Positions 54,921 through 62,670 of a DNA stretch of 63,453 nucleotides are shown one piece after another (position 1 is the first letter of the stretch; each line of letters opens with the position of its first letter). The DNA is from Paenibacillaceae bacterium. Lineage in GTDB: Bacteria; Bacillota; Clostridia; Lachnospirales; Lachnospiraceae. The DNA lies in the NCBI GenBank assembly GCA_015057715.1, contig SVDS01000013.1, forward strand, positions 1 to 63,453. The letters run 5' to 3'. The position numbers were made by a program, and so were the translations under genes. Under the pieces are notes generated by a model. It searched no databases. It was not told where the DNA came from and saw only the letters and a list, made by a program, of their open reading frames with translations.

Positions 54921-55862
54921 CTAGGCAAATGTAATAACTGTTCCCGTCTCTCCATTCAATGCATCAATTGCATGCTCAAGGCTTGTGATAATTGCCTTCT
55001 TCTGTGGATATGCACGAACAAATTTCATTGCTGCTTCAACTTTAGGAAGCATACTTCCTGGTGCAAACTGCCCCTCTTCGATGTACTGAGTTGCTTTCTT
55101 TAAGCTCATAGATGGAATGCTTTCCTGGTTTTCTTTTCCCCAATTGACTGCCACCTTATCTACTTCTGTAAGAATCATAAGAATATCAGCCTCTACCTCC
55201 TCCGATAACAATTCTGCCGCAAAATCTTTATCGATGACTGCTGCAACCCCCTCAAGATTTCCATCCATATTTTCTACAATAGGAATTCCGCCGCCACCGC
55301 ATGAAATCACGACTGAAGAATCCCAAAGTTTTTTTATAGCGTCAATTTCTACGATTTTCTTTGGTATTGGGGATGCTACTACCCGTCTCCAGCCACGTCC
55401 TGCATCCTCTTTCATGGTGTAGCCTTTTGTTTTTTCTAATTCTTTCGCCTCTTCTTCTGTATAGAAAGCTCCTATTGGTTTTGTAGGATTTTTAAATCCA
55501 GGATCATCTTTGTCTACTACCATCTGTGTTGCAACTGTAAGTACCGGACAATTGATATTTTTAAGCCTTAGTGCATAGCGTAGTGCCTGTTGGATTTGAT
55601 ATCCAATGTATCCTTGTGACATAGCACCGCATACATCAAACGGCATTGCAGGTGTGACATCTTTTGCAGTTTCAGATGCAAGAAGAATTCGCCCTACCTG
55701 TGGCCCGTTTCCGTGCACAATTGCAATTTCGTGTCCATCTGCACAAATCTGTGCCAATGACTCACATGTTTTACGAACAACTTCCAGCTGTCCCTCTGCG
55801 GTCGGTGCGCTATTCTTTGACTGAAGCGCATTTCCTCCTAATGCAATTACAATTTTTGACAT
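54921..55862 (-). CDS. arcC: Carbamate kinase
   Basis: This 313-aa enzyme converts carbamoyl phosphate and ADP to ATP, ammonia and CO2. Signatures are IALGGNAL near the N terminus, HGNGPQVG, SCGGGGIPIV and DKDFAAELL. Start at ATG 55862 after GAGAGGG. As third gene in the agmatine operon it makes ATP from the carbamoyl phosphate released by the upstream carbamoyltransferase. Confidence 0.95.
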   Translation of the reverse strand: MSKIVIALGGNALQSKNSAPTAEGQLEVVRKTCESLAQICADGHEIAIVHGNGPQVGRILLASETAKDVTPAMPFDVCGAMSQGYIGYQIQQALRYALRLKNINCPVLTVATQMVVDKDDPGFKNPTKPIGAFYTEEEAKELEKTKGYTMKEDAGRGWRRVVASPIPKKIVEIDAIKKLWDSSVVISCGGGGIPIVENMDGNLEGVAAVIDKDFAAELLSEEVEADILMILTEVDKVAVNWGKENQESIPSMSLKKATQYIEEGQFAPGSMLPKVEAAMKFVRAYPQKKAIITSLEHAIDALNGETGTVITFA

Positions 55863-55906
55863 TCTGCTTTCCCTCTCAATCAGAAATAATCTCCTAAAAA
55901 GGATTT

Positions 55907-55928
55907 CCCGGAATTGTGAAATTCCGGG
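55907..55928. other. Intercistronic hairpin between ptcA and arcC
   Basis: CCCGGAATT pairs with AATTCCGGG over nine bases with a 4-base loop, followed on the minus strand by AAATCCTTTTT. It could be a partial terminator or an mRNA-stabilising or processing element within the operon. Confidence 0.4.
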
Positions 55929-55971
55929 ATCTTCCAATAAACTTTTCAATATTCTAATATATCTGTTTTAA

Positions 55972-57012
55972 TTATTCGATTTCGCTGTCAGCCATAAATT
56001 TCACTAAGGACTCTTTTGCGGCAGCGATTGAAAGTTCTGTTGGAGCCTGCTTTCTCATGTACTGTGTCAGATATACAAGAAGACCTCTCATTGCTGTCAG
56101 TCTGTTTCCAGCTTCCAGCCAGCAAAGGGAAGAATCTGAATCAAGAACTTCATCTGTAACATCTTCGTTTCTTGTTGCTGGAAGTGGATGCATAAACTTG
56201 CATCCGATATTTCCCTGTGCCATAAGTTCACGGTTAACCTGATATTTACCAAAGATTGAAACACGAACATCCTTTGGAGTTTCATTTTCATACAGACCAT
56301 ACCATACGTCTGTGTAAATAACATCGGTTCCTGCTAAAGCAGCTTTGTCCTCTGTTGCAAGGAAGGTTGCACCAGATTCTTTGCAGTTTTCAAGAATATG
56401 TGGAAGCGCATCTGCCGATGGGCTGTGCTCCAGCCAGTATGCCTTCGGACCAAGGTGTACAAATGTCATACCTATCTTTGTACAGATTGTAGCTAGAGAA
56501 GCGGCTGTCTGTGTTCCGTCACCAACATAAACAACTTTCATATCTTCAATTTTCTTACCCTGGGGAAGGTGCTCAACCATTGTGATAACATCAGCAATCG
56601 CCTGTGTTGGATGGCTATAGTCTGACATTCCGTTTAATACTGGAATCGTACAGGCATTTCCAAGCTCAACGATTGTCTTATGGTCAACCACACGTGCCAT
56701 AACAATATCAATTAACTGGGAAAGAACTTTTCCTGTATCGCCGATTGTCTCATGACCGCCAAGCTGAATCATGCCAGGTCCCAGATATTGAGCATGTCCG
56801 CCAAGCTGCTGCATAGCGGTTTCAAAGGATACTCTTGTTCTTGTTGATGACTGCTGAAAGATCATTCCAAGTGTTTTTCCTTTTAATAATGGGGGATAGT
56901 ATCCTGCTTTGATGCATTTTTTGATTTCAATGGAAAGGTTCACAATCTCCATAATTTCTTTTTTAGAATAGTCCTGAATGTTGATAAAATGTCTTACTCC
57001 GTTTGCGTACAT
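55972..57012 (-). CDS. ptcA: Putrescine carbamoyltransferase
   Basis: This 346-aa enzyme of the aspartate/ornithine carbamoyltransferase family has the carbamoyl-phosphate motif SSTRTRVSFE, HPTQ in DYSHPTQAIAD, and HPLP. The segment DVWYGLYENE and the extended C-terminal helix are typical of putrescine carbamoyltransferase rather than ornithine transcarbamylase. It converts N-carbamoylputrescine and phosphate to putrescine and carbamoyl phosphate. ATG 57012 follows AAGGAGA. It lies 22 bases after aguA. Confidence 0.93.
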   Translation of the reverse strand: MYANGVRHFINIQDYSKKEIMEIVNLSIEIKKCIKAGYYPPLLKGKTLGMIFQQSSTRTRVSFETAMQQLGGHAQYLGPGMIQLGGHETIGDTGKVLSQLIDIVMARVVDHKTIVELGNACTIPVLNGMSDYSHPTQAIADVITMVEHLPQGKKIEDMKVVYVGDGTQTAASLATICTKIGMTFVHLGPKAYWLEHSPSADALPHILENCKESGATFLATEDKAALAGTDVIYTDVWYGLYENETPKDVRVSIFGKYQVNRELMAQGNIGCKFMHPLPATRNEDVTDEVLDSDSSLCWLEAGNRLTAMRGLLVYLTQYMRKQAPTELSIAAAKESLVKFMADSEIE

Positions 57013-57034
57013 AATTATATTCTCCTTAATAAAA

Positions 57035-58168
57035 TCATTTTGCTTTTGGCTGCTGCTGTGTAATACAGTGAATATTTCCACCGCCATATGCGATTTCTGA
57101 TGTGAGTACTCCTACCACCTTACGGTCCGGGAATGCTGCCTGAACCTGCTCCATTGCCAGTGCATCATTCTCATCTCCATACTGTGGAAGAATGACTGCG
57201 CCATTTACAATCAGATAATTCAAATAAGAAGCAATGGATATTTCTCCCTCTACACGTGGGATTGCACCTTCTGAAAAGTCAATGGTGTCTGCATCTTTCA
57301 AATAACATGGTTCCTTTGTTACACATAATTTGTGCACTTTGAGCTTCCGTCCTTTTGCATCGGTCTGCCCGGAAAGAAAATGATAAGCTGCCTGTGCTTC
57401 TTGATAGAATGGGTGATTTTCGTCGTCTGTGTAAATACACATAACCTCACCTGGACGGACGAAACAGGCGACATCGTCAATATGGCCATTTGTCTCGTAT
57501 GGATCAATCCCATCTTTTACCCATAGAACCTTTTCTACATTCAAATACTCTTTTAATTTCTCTTCAATCTGCGCCTTACTCATCTCTGGATTCCGTGATT
57601 CATGTAAGAGACACATCTCTGTTACAATGCAGGTTCCCTCTCCATCAACATGAATGGATCCGCCTTCCAGGATAAAGTCTTTCTCCTCAACTACTGTATT
57701 CTTGGGTTTATAAGAATCCACATTTGCAATTTCACAGACTTTACGGGCAATCAGCTCATCTTCATGCCATGGGAAATACAATCCGTCCATTAAACCGCCA
57801 TATGCATTGAATCCCCAGTCTACTGCACGAATACCACCCTTATCATTTACCAGAAATGTAGGACCTGTATCACGAATCCAGGCGTCATCATTTGTCATCT
57901 CAATGATATTGATATTTCCGTTGTTAATTGGGGCAATACGAGCCAATGCGTTCTCATACTGGATTGGTGGAACAAGCATATTTACCATTTCAAATTCACT
58001 AATGGCTCTCGCCACATCAACGTAAGCTGCCTGTGCCGGTTTTGCTCCAAGTCTGTAATTATCATTACGCCATGGCCAAAGTATCCAGATACATTCCTGC
58101 TCTTCAAATTCTGCAGGCATTCTGTATCCATCAGCTTTAGGAGTTGAACCTTCAATTCTTCTTGCCAT
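57035..58168 (-). CDS. aguA: Agmatine deiminase
   Basis: This 377-aa enzyme of the guanidine-group-modifying superfamily hydrolyses agmatine to N-carbamoylputrescine and ammonia. Visible motifs are WILWPWRNDNYR, NDDAWIRDTGPTF, EGGSIHVDGEGT, NGHIDDVACFV and the catalytic Cys in YGGGNIHCITQQQP at the C terminus. GGAGG is 7 bases before ATG 58168 (a GTG sits just ahead). It is first in the operon. Confidence 0.96.
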   Translation of the reverse strand: MARRIEGSTPKADGYRMPAEFEEQECIWILWPWRNDNYRLGAKPAQAAYVDVARAISEFEMVNMLVPPIQYENALARIAPINNGNINIIEMTNDDAWIRDTGPTFLVNDKGGIRAVDWGFNAYGGLMDGLYFPWHEDELIARKVCEIANVDSYKPKNTVVEEKDFILEGGSIHVDGEGTCIVTEMCLLHESRNPEMSKAQIEEKLKEYLNVEKVLWVKDGIDPYETNGHIDDVACFVRPGEVMCIYTDDENHPFYQEAQAAYHFLSGQTDAKGRKLKVHKLCVTKEPCYLKDADTIDFSEGAIPRVEGEISIASYLNYLIVNGAVILPQYGDENDALAMEQVQAAFPDRKVVGVLTSEIAYGGGNIHCITQQQPKAK

Positions 58169-58212
58169 CACTTTTCCTCCTTTGACAGTTCCAAATCATT
58201 TATTGTGAGCTC

Positions 58213-58242
58213 ATTATATACGCCTCATTTCATAACCTTCAA
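58213..58242 (-). promoter_or_regulatory. Promoter of the agmatine operon
   Basis: On the minus strand, TTGAAG (58237-58242), 18 bases, TATAAT (58213-58218). The imperfect -35 fits activator control. Confidence 0.65.
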
Positions 58243-58300
58243 TTACCCCACTAATGCATATCTGTTATTAATCCCTCAGATGTAACCCCATACTACCTTC

Positions 58301-58316
58301 TAGAACCTTATAGAAC
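58301..58316. promoter_or_regulatory. TAGAAC direct repeats, candidate activator site
   Basis: TAGAAC occurs at 58301-58306 and 58311-58316 with a one-helix-turn spacing. It lies about 60 bases upstream of the aguA -35 and just upstream of the divergent LuxR-type gene's promoter. It could be the binding site of that regulator. Confidence 0.4.
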
Positions 58317-58328
58317 TCATAGTATTCA

Positions 58329-58357
58329 TTGCTTTTCTATACCGCCCATTGTATAAT
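58329..58357 (+). promoter_or_regulatory. Promoter of the LuxR-type regulator gene
   Basis: TTGCTT (58329-58334), 17 bases, TATAAT (58352-58357). The gene start at 58379 leaves a short leader. Confidence 0.65.
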
Positions 58358-58378
58358 AATGAACAAGGAGAAAATGCT

Positions 58379-59179
58379 ATGAATACAAATAAAGAGGCAG
58401 AATCAACAATGATTTCAACGGAAGACTGGGGTATTATCAACGAAATTACGGCATCCATTTATACCACCCAGCCATACCCTGATTTAAGTCAGATTATTGA
58501 GAAATTGAAGGAAATCATCCCTTATTCCCATTCATTCAGTTGTCTGATTAGTGACGATAATAAAAACATTGAATTTTTCTCATATCAGAGTAAGGATATC
58601 CCTCCTGCTCATATCGAGCTTTACCGCACACAATATATTAATTACGATTTCATCCTATGGTACAGTGTGTCACCCAAGGAGATGACCTTCCGTGAATCGG
58701 ACATAGTGGTCGAAAAGTACATGGCTGAATCCATCTTTATGAAGGAATGGCTGGAACCAATTAACGCATATTATGGTGCCGTATCCAACATCGTGGCCGA
58801 TAACTACAGCTACGGTAATATCTGTCTCTATCGTTCAAAAGAAGAAGGCAATTTTTCTGACCGTGAGATGGCAATTCTTAAGACCATCAACCATCATCTC
58901 TGCCTGCGTTTCAAAGATATTTTCCCAAAGGGGATCCAGAGAAGTTCTTTTGATCAGAGCAAAAGTTTATATAAGTCAACCTATCATCTGACAGACCGGG
59001 AATTTGAAATTGTGCAGCTCATCTGTGATGGTGTCACACGAAAAGATCTGGCAGAACGGCTTTTTATTTCAGGAAACACATTAAAAAAACATTTGAACAA
59101 TATTTATTCCAAAATAAATATCAAGAATTTTGAGGAATTATTGATGACGGTTCGACCAGGAATTAAATATATAAAATAA
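58379..59179 (+). CDS. LuxR-type regulator, probable agmatine-operon activator
   Basis: This 266-aa protein has an N-terminal sensory part (about residues 20-190, GAF/autoinducer-domain-like by length and pattern) and a C-terminal LuxR helix-turn-helix (LTDREFEIVQLICDGVTRKDLAERLFISGNTLKKHLN). There are no membrane helices, unlike the AguR proteins of lactic acid bacteria. ATG 58379 follows AAGGAG. Its divergent position suggests it senses agmatine or a related signal and activates aguA. Confidence 0.85.
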   Translation: MNTNKEAESTMISTEDWGIINEITASIYTTQPYPDLSQIIEKLKEIIPYSHSFSCLISDDNKNIEFFSYQSKDIPPAHIELYRTQYINYDFILWYSVSPKEMTFRESDIVVEKYMAESIFMKEWLEPINAYYGAVSNIVADNYSYGNICLYRSKEEGNFSDREMAILKTINHHLCLRFKDIFPKGIQRSSFDQSKSLYKSTYHLTDREFEIVQLICDGVTRKDLAERLFISGNTLKKHLNNIYSKINIKNFEELLMTVRPGIKYIK

Positions 59180-59187
59180 ATCAAAAA

Positions 59188-59235
59188 AAATCCTTATAAA
59201 GCCTATATTTTAGCTTTACAAGGATTTGTTTTTTT
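59188..59235 (+). terminator. Terminator of the LuxR-type gene
   Basis: AAATCCTTATAAAGC pairs with GCTTTACAAGGATTT (one mismatch) and is followed by a run of seven T. Confidence 0.85.
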
Positions 59236-59274
59236 GTTGCAGGATACCTGTATGATATCCGGATTGCCCGGGCA

Positions 59275-59496
59275 CTATCTGCCAGCTGTTATGGTAATCT
59301 CCCATACGCCGTTCATTACCTCATCCAACTGGTAACTTAATTTATTGGCTTTGCAAAAGGATTCCAGATTGGAAATGGTGCAGCTGTGATCTGTAACCAG
59401 CAGATAATCTTCGCCTTTTTGTATAGAATCCATAACTGCCTGTAGTTTCATTACTGGTACCGGGCAGATCTCGCCCAGACAGTCTATTTTTTTCAT
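59275..59496 (-). CDS. Second TusA-like sulfur carrier
   Basis: This 73-aa protein has the TusA motif DCLGEICPVPVMKLQ (Cys11, CPxP) and the family's C-terminal strands. Its ATG overlaps the stop of the upstream 4Fe-4S gene (ATGA), so the two are translationally coupled. It is distinct from the TusA at 51433-51660. No transporter is adjacent, so it probably serves the 4Fe-4S protein rather than import. Confidence 0.88.
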   Translation of the reverse strand: MKKIDCLGEICPVPVMKLQAVMDSIQKGEDYLLVTDHSCTISNLESFCKANKLSYQLDEVMNGVWEITITAGR

Positions 59497-60185
59497 ACTT
59501 TTTCCTTTCCTTTTCTGATTCCGAAACCCATGGGACAGACAGTTCTGCATCGATTACATTCCACTGTTTCAAAGCCCCGTTTTGTCTTGCCATAGCTAAA
59601 TAGTCTGCATGGCTTCTGCTCCACATAACCTGACTTAATAGCCCCCTGAGGGCAATTTTCAATACACAGCCGGCAATTGTCCGGACAGATAGAAACCGCC
59701 GGTTCATCCGGCTCAATATCCAGATCGGAGAGAACACAGCCCACGACCAGGCGGTTTCCATAGTCTTTATTTAATAGCAGAGTATTCTTACCTAATGTAC
59801 CAAGGCCCGCAAGACATGCCGCATGCTTCATGGATATAAGTCCCCGCCCCTCCATCTTCTCTTCATCCCAGTATTCATAGGGGGAATCACATGGCAGCGG
59901 AACTGCGCAGGCTTCAAACCTGTCTTCTAACAGCCTGGCTGCCTGCAGGGCAATTTTGTCTGCCTGGGGACAGGCAAAACTGTTATAATGGGAATAGGCA
60001 AAACGGGAATCAACCTCATATAGCCCGCGGGGTAACGCTATTCCAAATACTATAACACTTTTACAGCGTTTAAAAATACTGCCAGGCCGAAAGCCCTCCG
60101 GTGCCTGATCAAACTCTTTTGCACTTGCAAATCCGCATACATCCGCCCCCAGCTGAAGGACCGCACTTCGAATCTTCTCCTTCAT
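59493..60185 (-). CDS. 4Fe-4S double-cluster protein related to epoxyqueuosine reductase
   Basis: This 230-aa protein has an N-terminal domain like the QueG/reductive dehalogenase group (LGADVCGFASAKEF; SMKHAACLAGLGTLGKNTLL) and a C-terminal ferredoxin part with two Cys clusters (CPDNCRLCIENCP and CNRCRTVCP). It is shorter than QueG (about 310-380 aa) and lacks much of the C-terminal region, so queuosine synthesis is not assured. GAGGAGG precedes the ATG. Coupling to TusA suggests a redox reaction that involves sulfur transfer (inferred). Confidence 0.78.
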   Translation of the reverse strand: MKEKIRSAVLQLGADVCGFASAKEFDQAPEGFRPGSIFKRCKSVIVFGIALPRGLYEVDSRFAYSHYNSFACPQADKIALQAARLLEDRFEACAVPLPCDSPYEYWDEEKMEGRGLISMKHAACLAGLGTLGKNTLLLNKDYGNRLVVGCVLSDLDIEPDEPAVSICPDNCRLCIENCPQGAIKSGYVEQKPCRLFSYGKTKRGFETVECNRCRTVCPMGFGIRKGKEKV

Positions 60186-60207
60186 CTTAAACCTCCTCAG
60201 CTTAACC

Positions 60208-60975
60208 CTACTCTTTCACCCAGTAGAAAGTACCATCGTTCGTCCGATCCATAAAGCCATATTCAATAAGCGCTCTTCGAATGGCGGCATTATCTTCATA
60301 AATTCGTTTTAAGATACGGTTTAACTCCTTCTCTTCATATTGCTTACCCGGGACGAAATTCTTTACAATCTCGCTTAACACAACCAGCTTCTTCTTTTCC
60401 CTGGCAGGTATGCTCTTTAAGCCGCCTTTCTCATTAAAATAGGTTTTTCTGATACTCTCAACCTCTTTATCTGTTATATTATAGCGGTCATCCACCATGG
60501 TGGCAGAGTTGTGCGCGTCCTGCAGAACACTTCCTTCCAGCCGGCTGATCTCCTTTTGCGTCTGCTCAGACAGCAGTTCCATCATAGCAAGAAAAACCTT
60601 AGCCTGCTTTTCTTTTTCCCTTAATTTATACTTGTGGTTTCGAATGGTTGAATCAGCAACGCCCAGTGCAGAAGCTACCTCCTTATCTGACATCCCCTGT
60701 GCTATAAGCTGGAGCACCTTCTGCTGCGCCTGGGTGATTCCAGTATTCCCATAGCTCATATTCAGGACATAGGATAACATAGACCCATGTTTTTCTTTTA
60801 TATGCTCTTTCATTGATTTTTCTGCGTCATAGAAAAGCCCATCCTTTTCATAGATCCGTCCTTCCAGATAGCTTTCCCCGCAGACAACACAGGTATATGT
60901 TTCCCCCTCTTTGATATACCCGTTTTTAAGTTCATCCTTTGATGCGTCCCAAAAAATAGTATCATCTCCTTTCAA
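60208..60975 (-). CDS. LuxR-type HTH regulator with DUF2087 domain and zinc-finger-like N terminus
   Basis: This protein of up to 255 residues has an N-terminal CVVCGESY...HIKEKH segment that looks like a C2H2-type zinc site, a helix-turn-helix of the LuxR class (GMSDKEVASALGVADSTIRNH), and a C-terminal DUF2087 domain (KQYEEKELNRILKRIYEDNAAIRRALIEYGFM) that often accompanies transcription factors. The start is uncertain: the only standard start in frame is TTG 60975 without a ribosome site, while AAAGGAG sits 8 bases before an ATT codon (60957). It is 22 bases upstream of the 4Fe-4S/TusA pair on the same strand. Confidence 0.75.
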   Translation of the reverse strand: MKGDDTIFWDASKDELKNGYIKEGETYTCVVCGESYLEGRIYEKDGLFYDAEKSMKEHIKEKHGSMLSYVLNMSYGNTGITQAQQKVLQLIAQGMSDKEVASALGVADSTIRNHKYKLREKEKQAKVFLAMMELLSEQTQKEISRLEGSVLQDAHNSATMVDDRYNITDKEVESIRKTYFNEKGGLKSIPAREKKKLVVLSEIVKNFVPGKQYEEKELNRILKRIYEDNAAIRRALIEYGFMDRTNDGTFYWVKE

Positions 60976-61069
60976 TCTTATATATTGGGTATAATAACAC
61001 CTTTATTATATTATGTCTATATATTTATGGTTATTTTAAATATATGTTTACGTTTTATACTTTTCGCGC

Positions 61070-61103
61070 AAAAAAACCACTGCATGTTTTGTCTCTGCAG
61101 TGG
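61070..61103 (-). terminator. Terminator of the aspartase gene
   Basis: CCACTGCA/TGCAGTGG arms are followed by seven T on the minus strand. Confidence 0.85.
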
Positions 61104-61111
61104 CTTTAAAA

Positions 61112-62542
61112 CTAACAACTCTTTTTTGCAATTCCCGGTCGTGTCATATTCATGGGATTCAGAACTATATTAACATCAGCCGGAGACAGCAATCCTTTTT
61201 TTATAATAAGCTCCCTTACCGGTCTTCCTGTCCGTATGGCCTCTTTCGCAATTTCCGCAGAATCTCTGTAACCGATGTGAGGACATAACGCAGTAATGAC
61301 TCCCACACTGTTTTCTACTAATTGACGACATCTCTCCTCATTAGCAGTAATGCCGGTGATACAGTGATCTACAAATGTCTGTACCGCATATGCCAACGTA
61401 TCAAGGGATTGAAACAGAGTATAAAACACAATGGGTTCAAAGGCGTTTAACTCCAGCTGTCCCGCTTCAGCGGCTAATGTTATGGTCAGATCATTTCCGA
61501 TAATATGAAAAGCCACCTGATTGACTACCTCGGGAATTACCGGATTTACTTTTCCTGGCATAATGGAAGAGCCGTTCTGTCTTGCCGGAAGGTTGATTTC
61601 TCCAAATCCCGTTCTTGGTCCTGAAGACATCAGCCGTAAATCACTGGCTATCTTTGAGAGGGTAACTGCACAGGCCTTAACAGCCCCGGATACTGCTACG
61701 AAGGAATCCAGGCTCTGTGTTGCATCAAAAAGATCGGAGGCCTGCATCACATCTATGCCAGATATTTCTTTTAACTTTGGCACAATTCGCTTCATGTAAT
61801 GTTCATCTGCATTAATTCCGGTACCTATGGCGGTTCCGCCTAAATTGACATACCTTATTTCTTCAAATACTTTCTCAATACGGATTATATCTCTTTTGAC
61901 AGCCGTTGCATATGCGTGGAATTCCTGACCCAGACGAATGGGTACTGCATCCTGTAACTGGGTTCTTCCCATTTTAATCACATGATCAAATTCCTTTGAT
62001 TTTTCCTCAAATGCCTGCTTAAGACGTTCCAGCTGAATTAATGCTTTCTTTAAAAGAACGTAACATGTCATTTTGCCTGCTGTAGGAATTACATCATTGG
62101 TGGATTGTCCGCAGTTTACATGATCATTGGGATTAACCAGACTATAGTCCCCTTTTTCTCCACCCAGGATCTCTATGGCTCTGTTTGCAATGACTTCATT
62201 GGCATTCATATTCAGGGAAGTCCCTGCTCCGCCCTGTATGGGATCTACGATAAAATATTCCAGAAACTTTCCTTTCAGTAATTCGTCGCATGCCTGTACA
62301 ATTGCCAGTGAGATTGCTTCATCAAGAAGTCCCGCTTCAAAATTGGTAATTGCAGCAGCTTTTTTAATGTAAGCTACATTTTTAATAATCTCTGGATGCA
62401 TGTTAAGTCCTGTAATATGAAAATTTTCTTTTGCTCTTAAAGATTGACTCCCATAGTAGGCACTTTTTAAAACCTTCAGCTCACCAATGATGTCTTTTTC
62501 CACACGATACTCTTCCTCTTTATCAGTTAACCTGTATTCCAT
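61112..62542 (-). CDS. aspA: Aspartate ammonia-lyase
   Basis: This 476-aa enzyme of the fumarase/aspartase superfamily converts L-aspartate to fumarate and ammonia. The superfamily signature GSSIMPGKVNP (flexible catalytic loop with its Ser), GGTAIGTGIN, and NCGQSTNDVIPTA are all present, and the length fits aspartase rather than class II fumarase (about 460). GAGGG precedes the ATG. Single gene, divergent from a LysR regulator that probably controls it. Confidence 0.93.
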   Translation of the reverse strand: MEYRLTDKEEEYRVEKDIIGELKVLKSAYYGSQSLRAKENFHITGLNMHPEIIKNVAYIKKAAAITNFEAGLLDEAISLAIVQACDELLKGKFLEYFIVDPIQGGAGTSLNMNANEVIANRAIEILGGEKGDYSLVNPNDHVNCGQSTNDVIPTAGKMTCYVLLKKALIQLERLKQAFEEKSKEFDHVIKMGRTQLQDAVPIRLGQEFHAYATAVKRDIIRIEKVFEEIRYVNLGGTAIGTGINADEHYMKRIVPKLKEISGIDVMQASDLFDATQSLDSFVAVSGAVKACAVTLSKIASDLRLMSSGPRTGFGEINLPARQNGSSIMPGKVNPVIPEVVNQVAFHIIGNDLTITLAAEAGQLELNAFEPIVFYTLFQSLDTLAYAVQTFVDHCITGITANEERCRQLVENSVGVITALCPHIGYRDSAEIAKEAIRTGRPVRELIIKKGLLSPADVNIVLNPMNMTRPGIAKKSC

Positions 62543-62670
62543 AGGGTGCCCTCACTTTTTATAATAGTTTGATATGTAATTCTTGTAATAAGTATATATT
62601 CCATTTATACTATAATCAAATATCAATTGATTTATAATTATCATAACTCTACATTTATATGGAGGCTACC

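Noticed and set aside
54756-55103. 115-codon frame opposite the permease and carbamate kinase
   Set aside because: No start signal or recognisable domain; both genes underneath are well supported.
58349-58379. Earlier in-frame start for the LuxR-type gene
   Set aside because: It overlaps the -10 box; the ATG at 58379 has a proper ribosome site.
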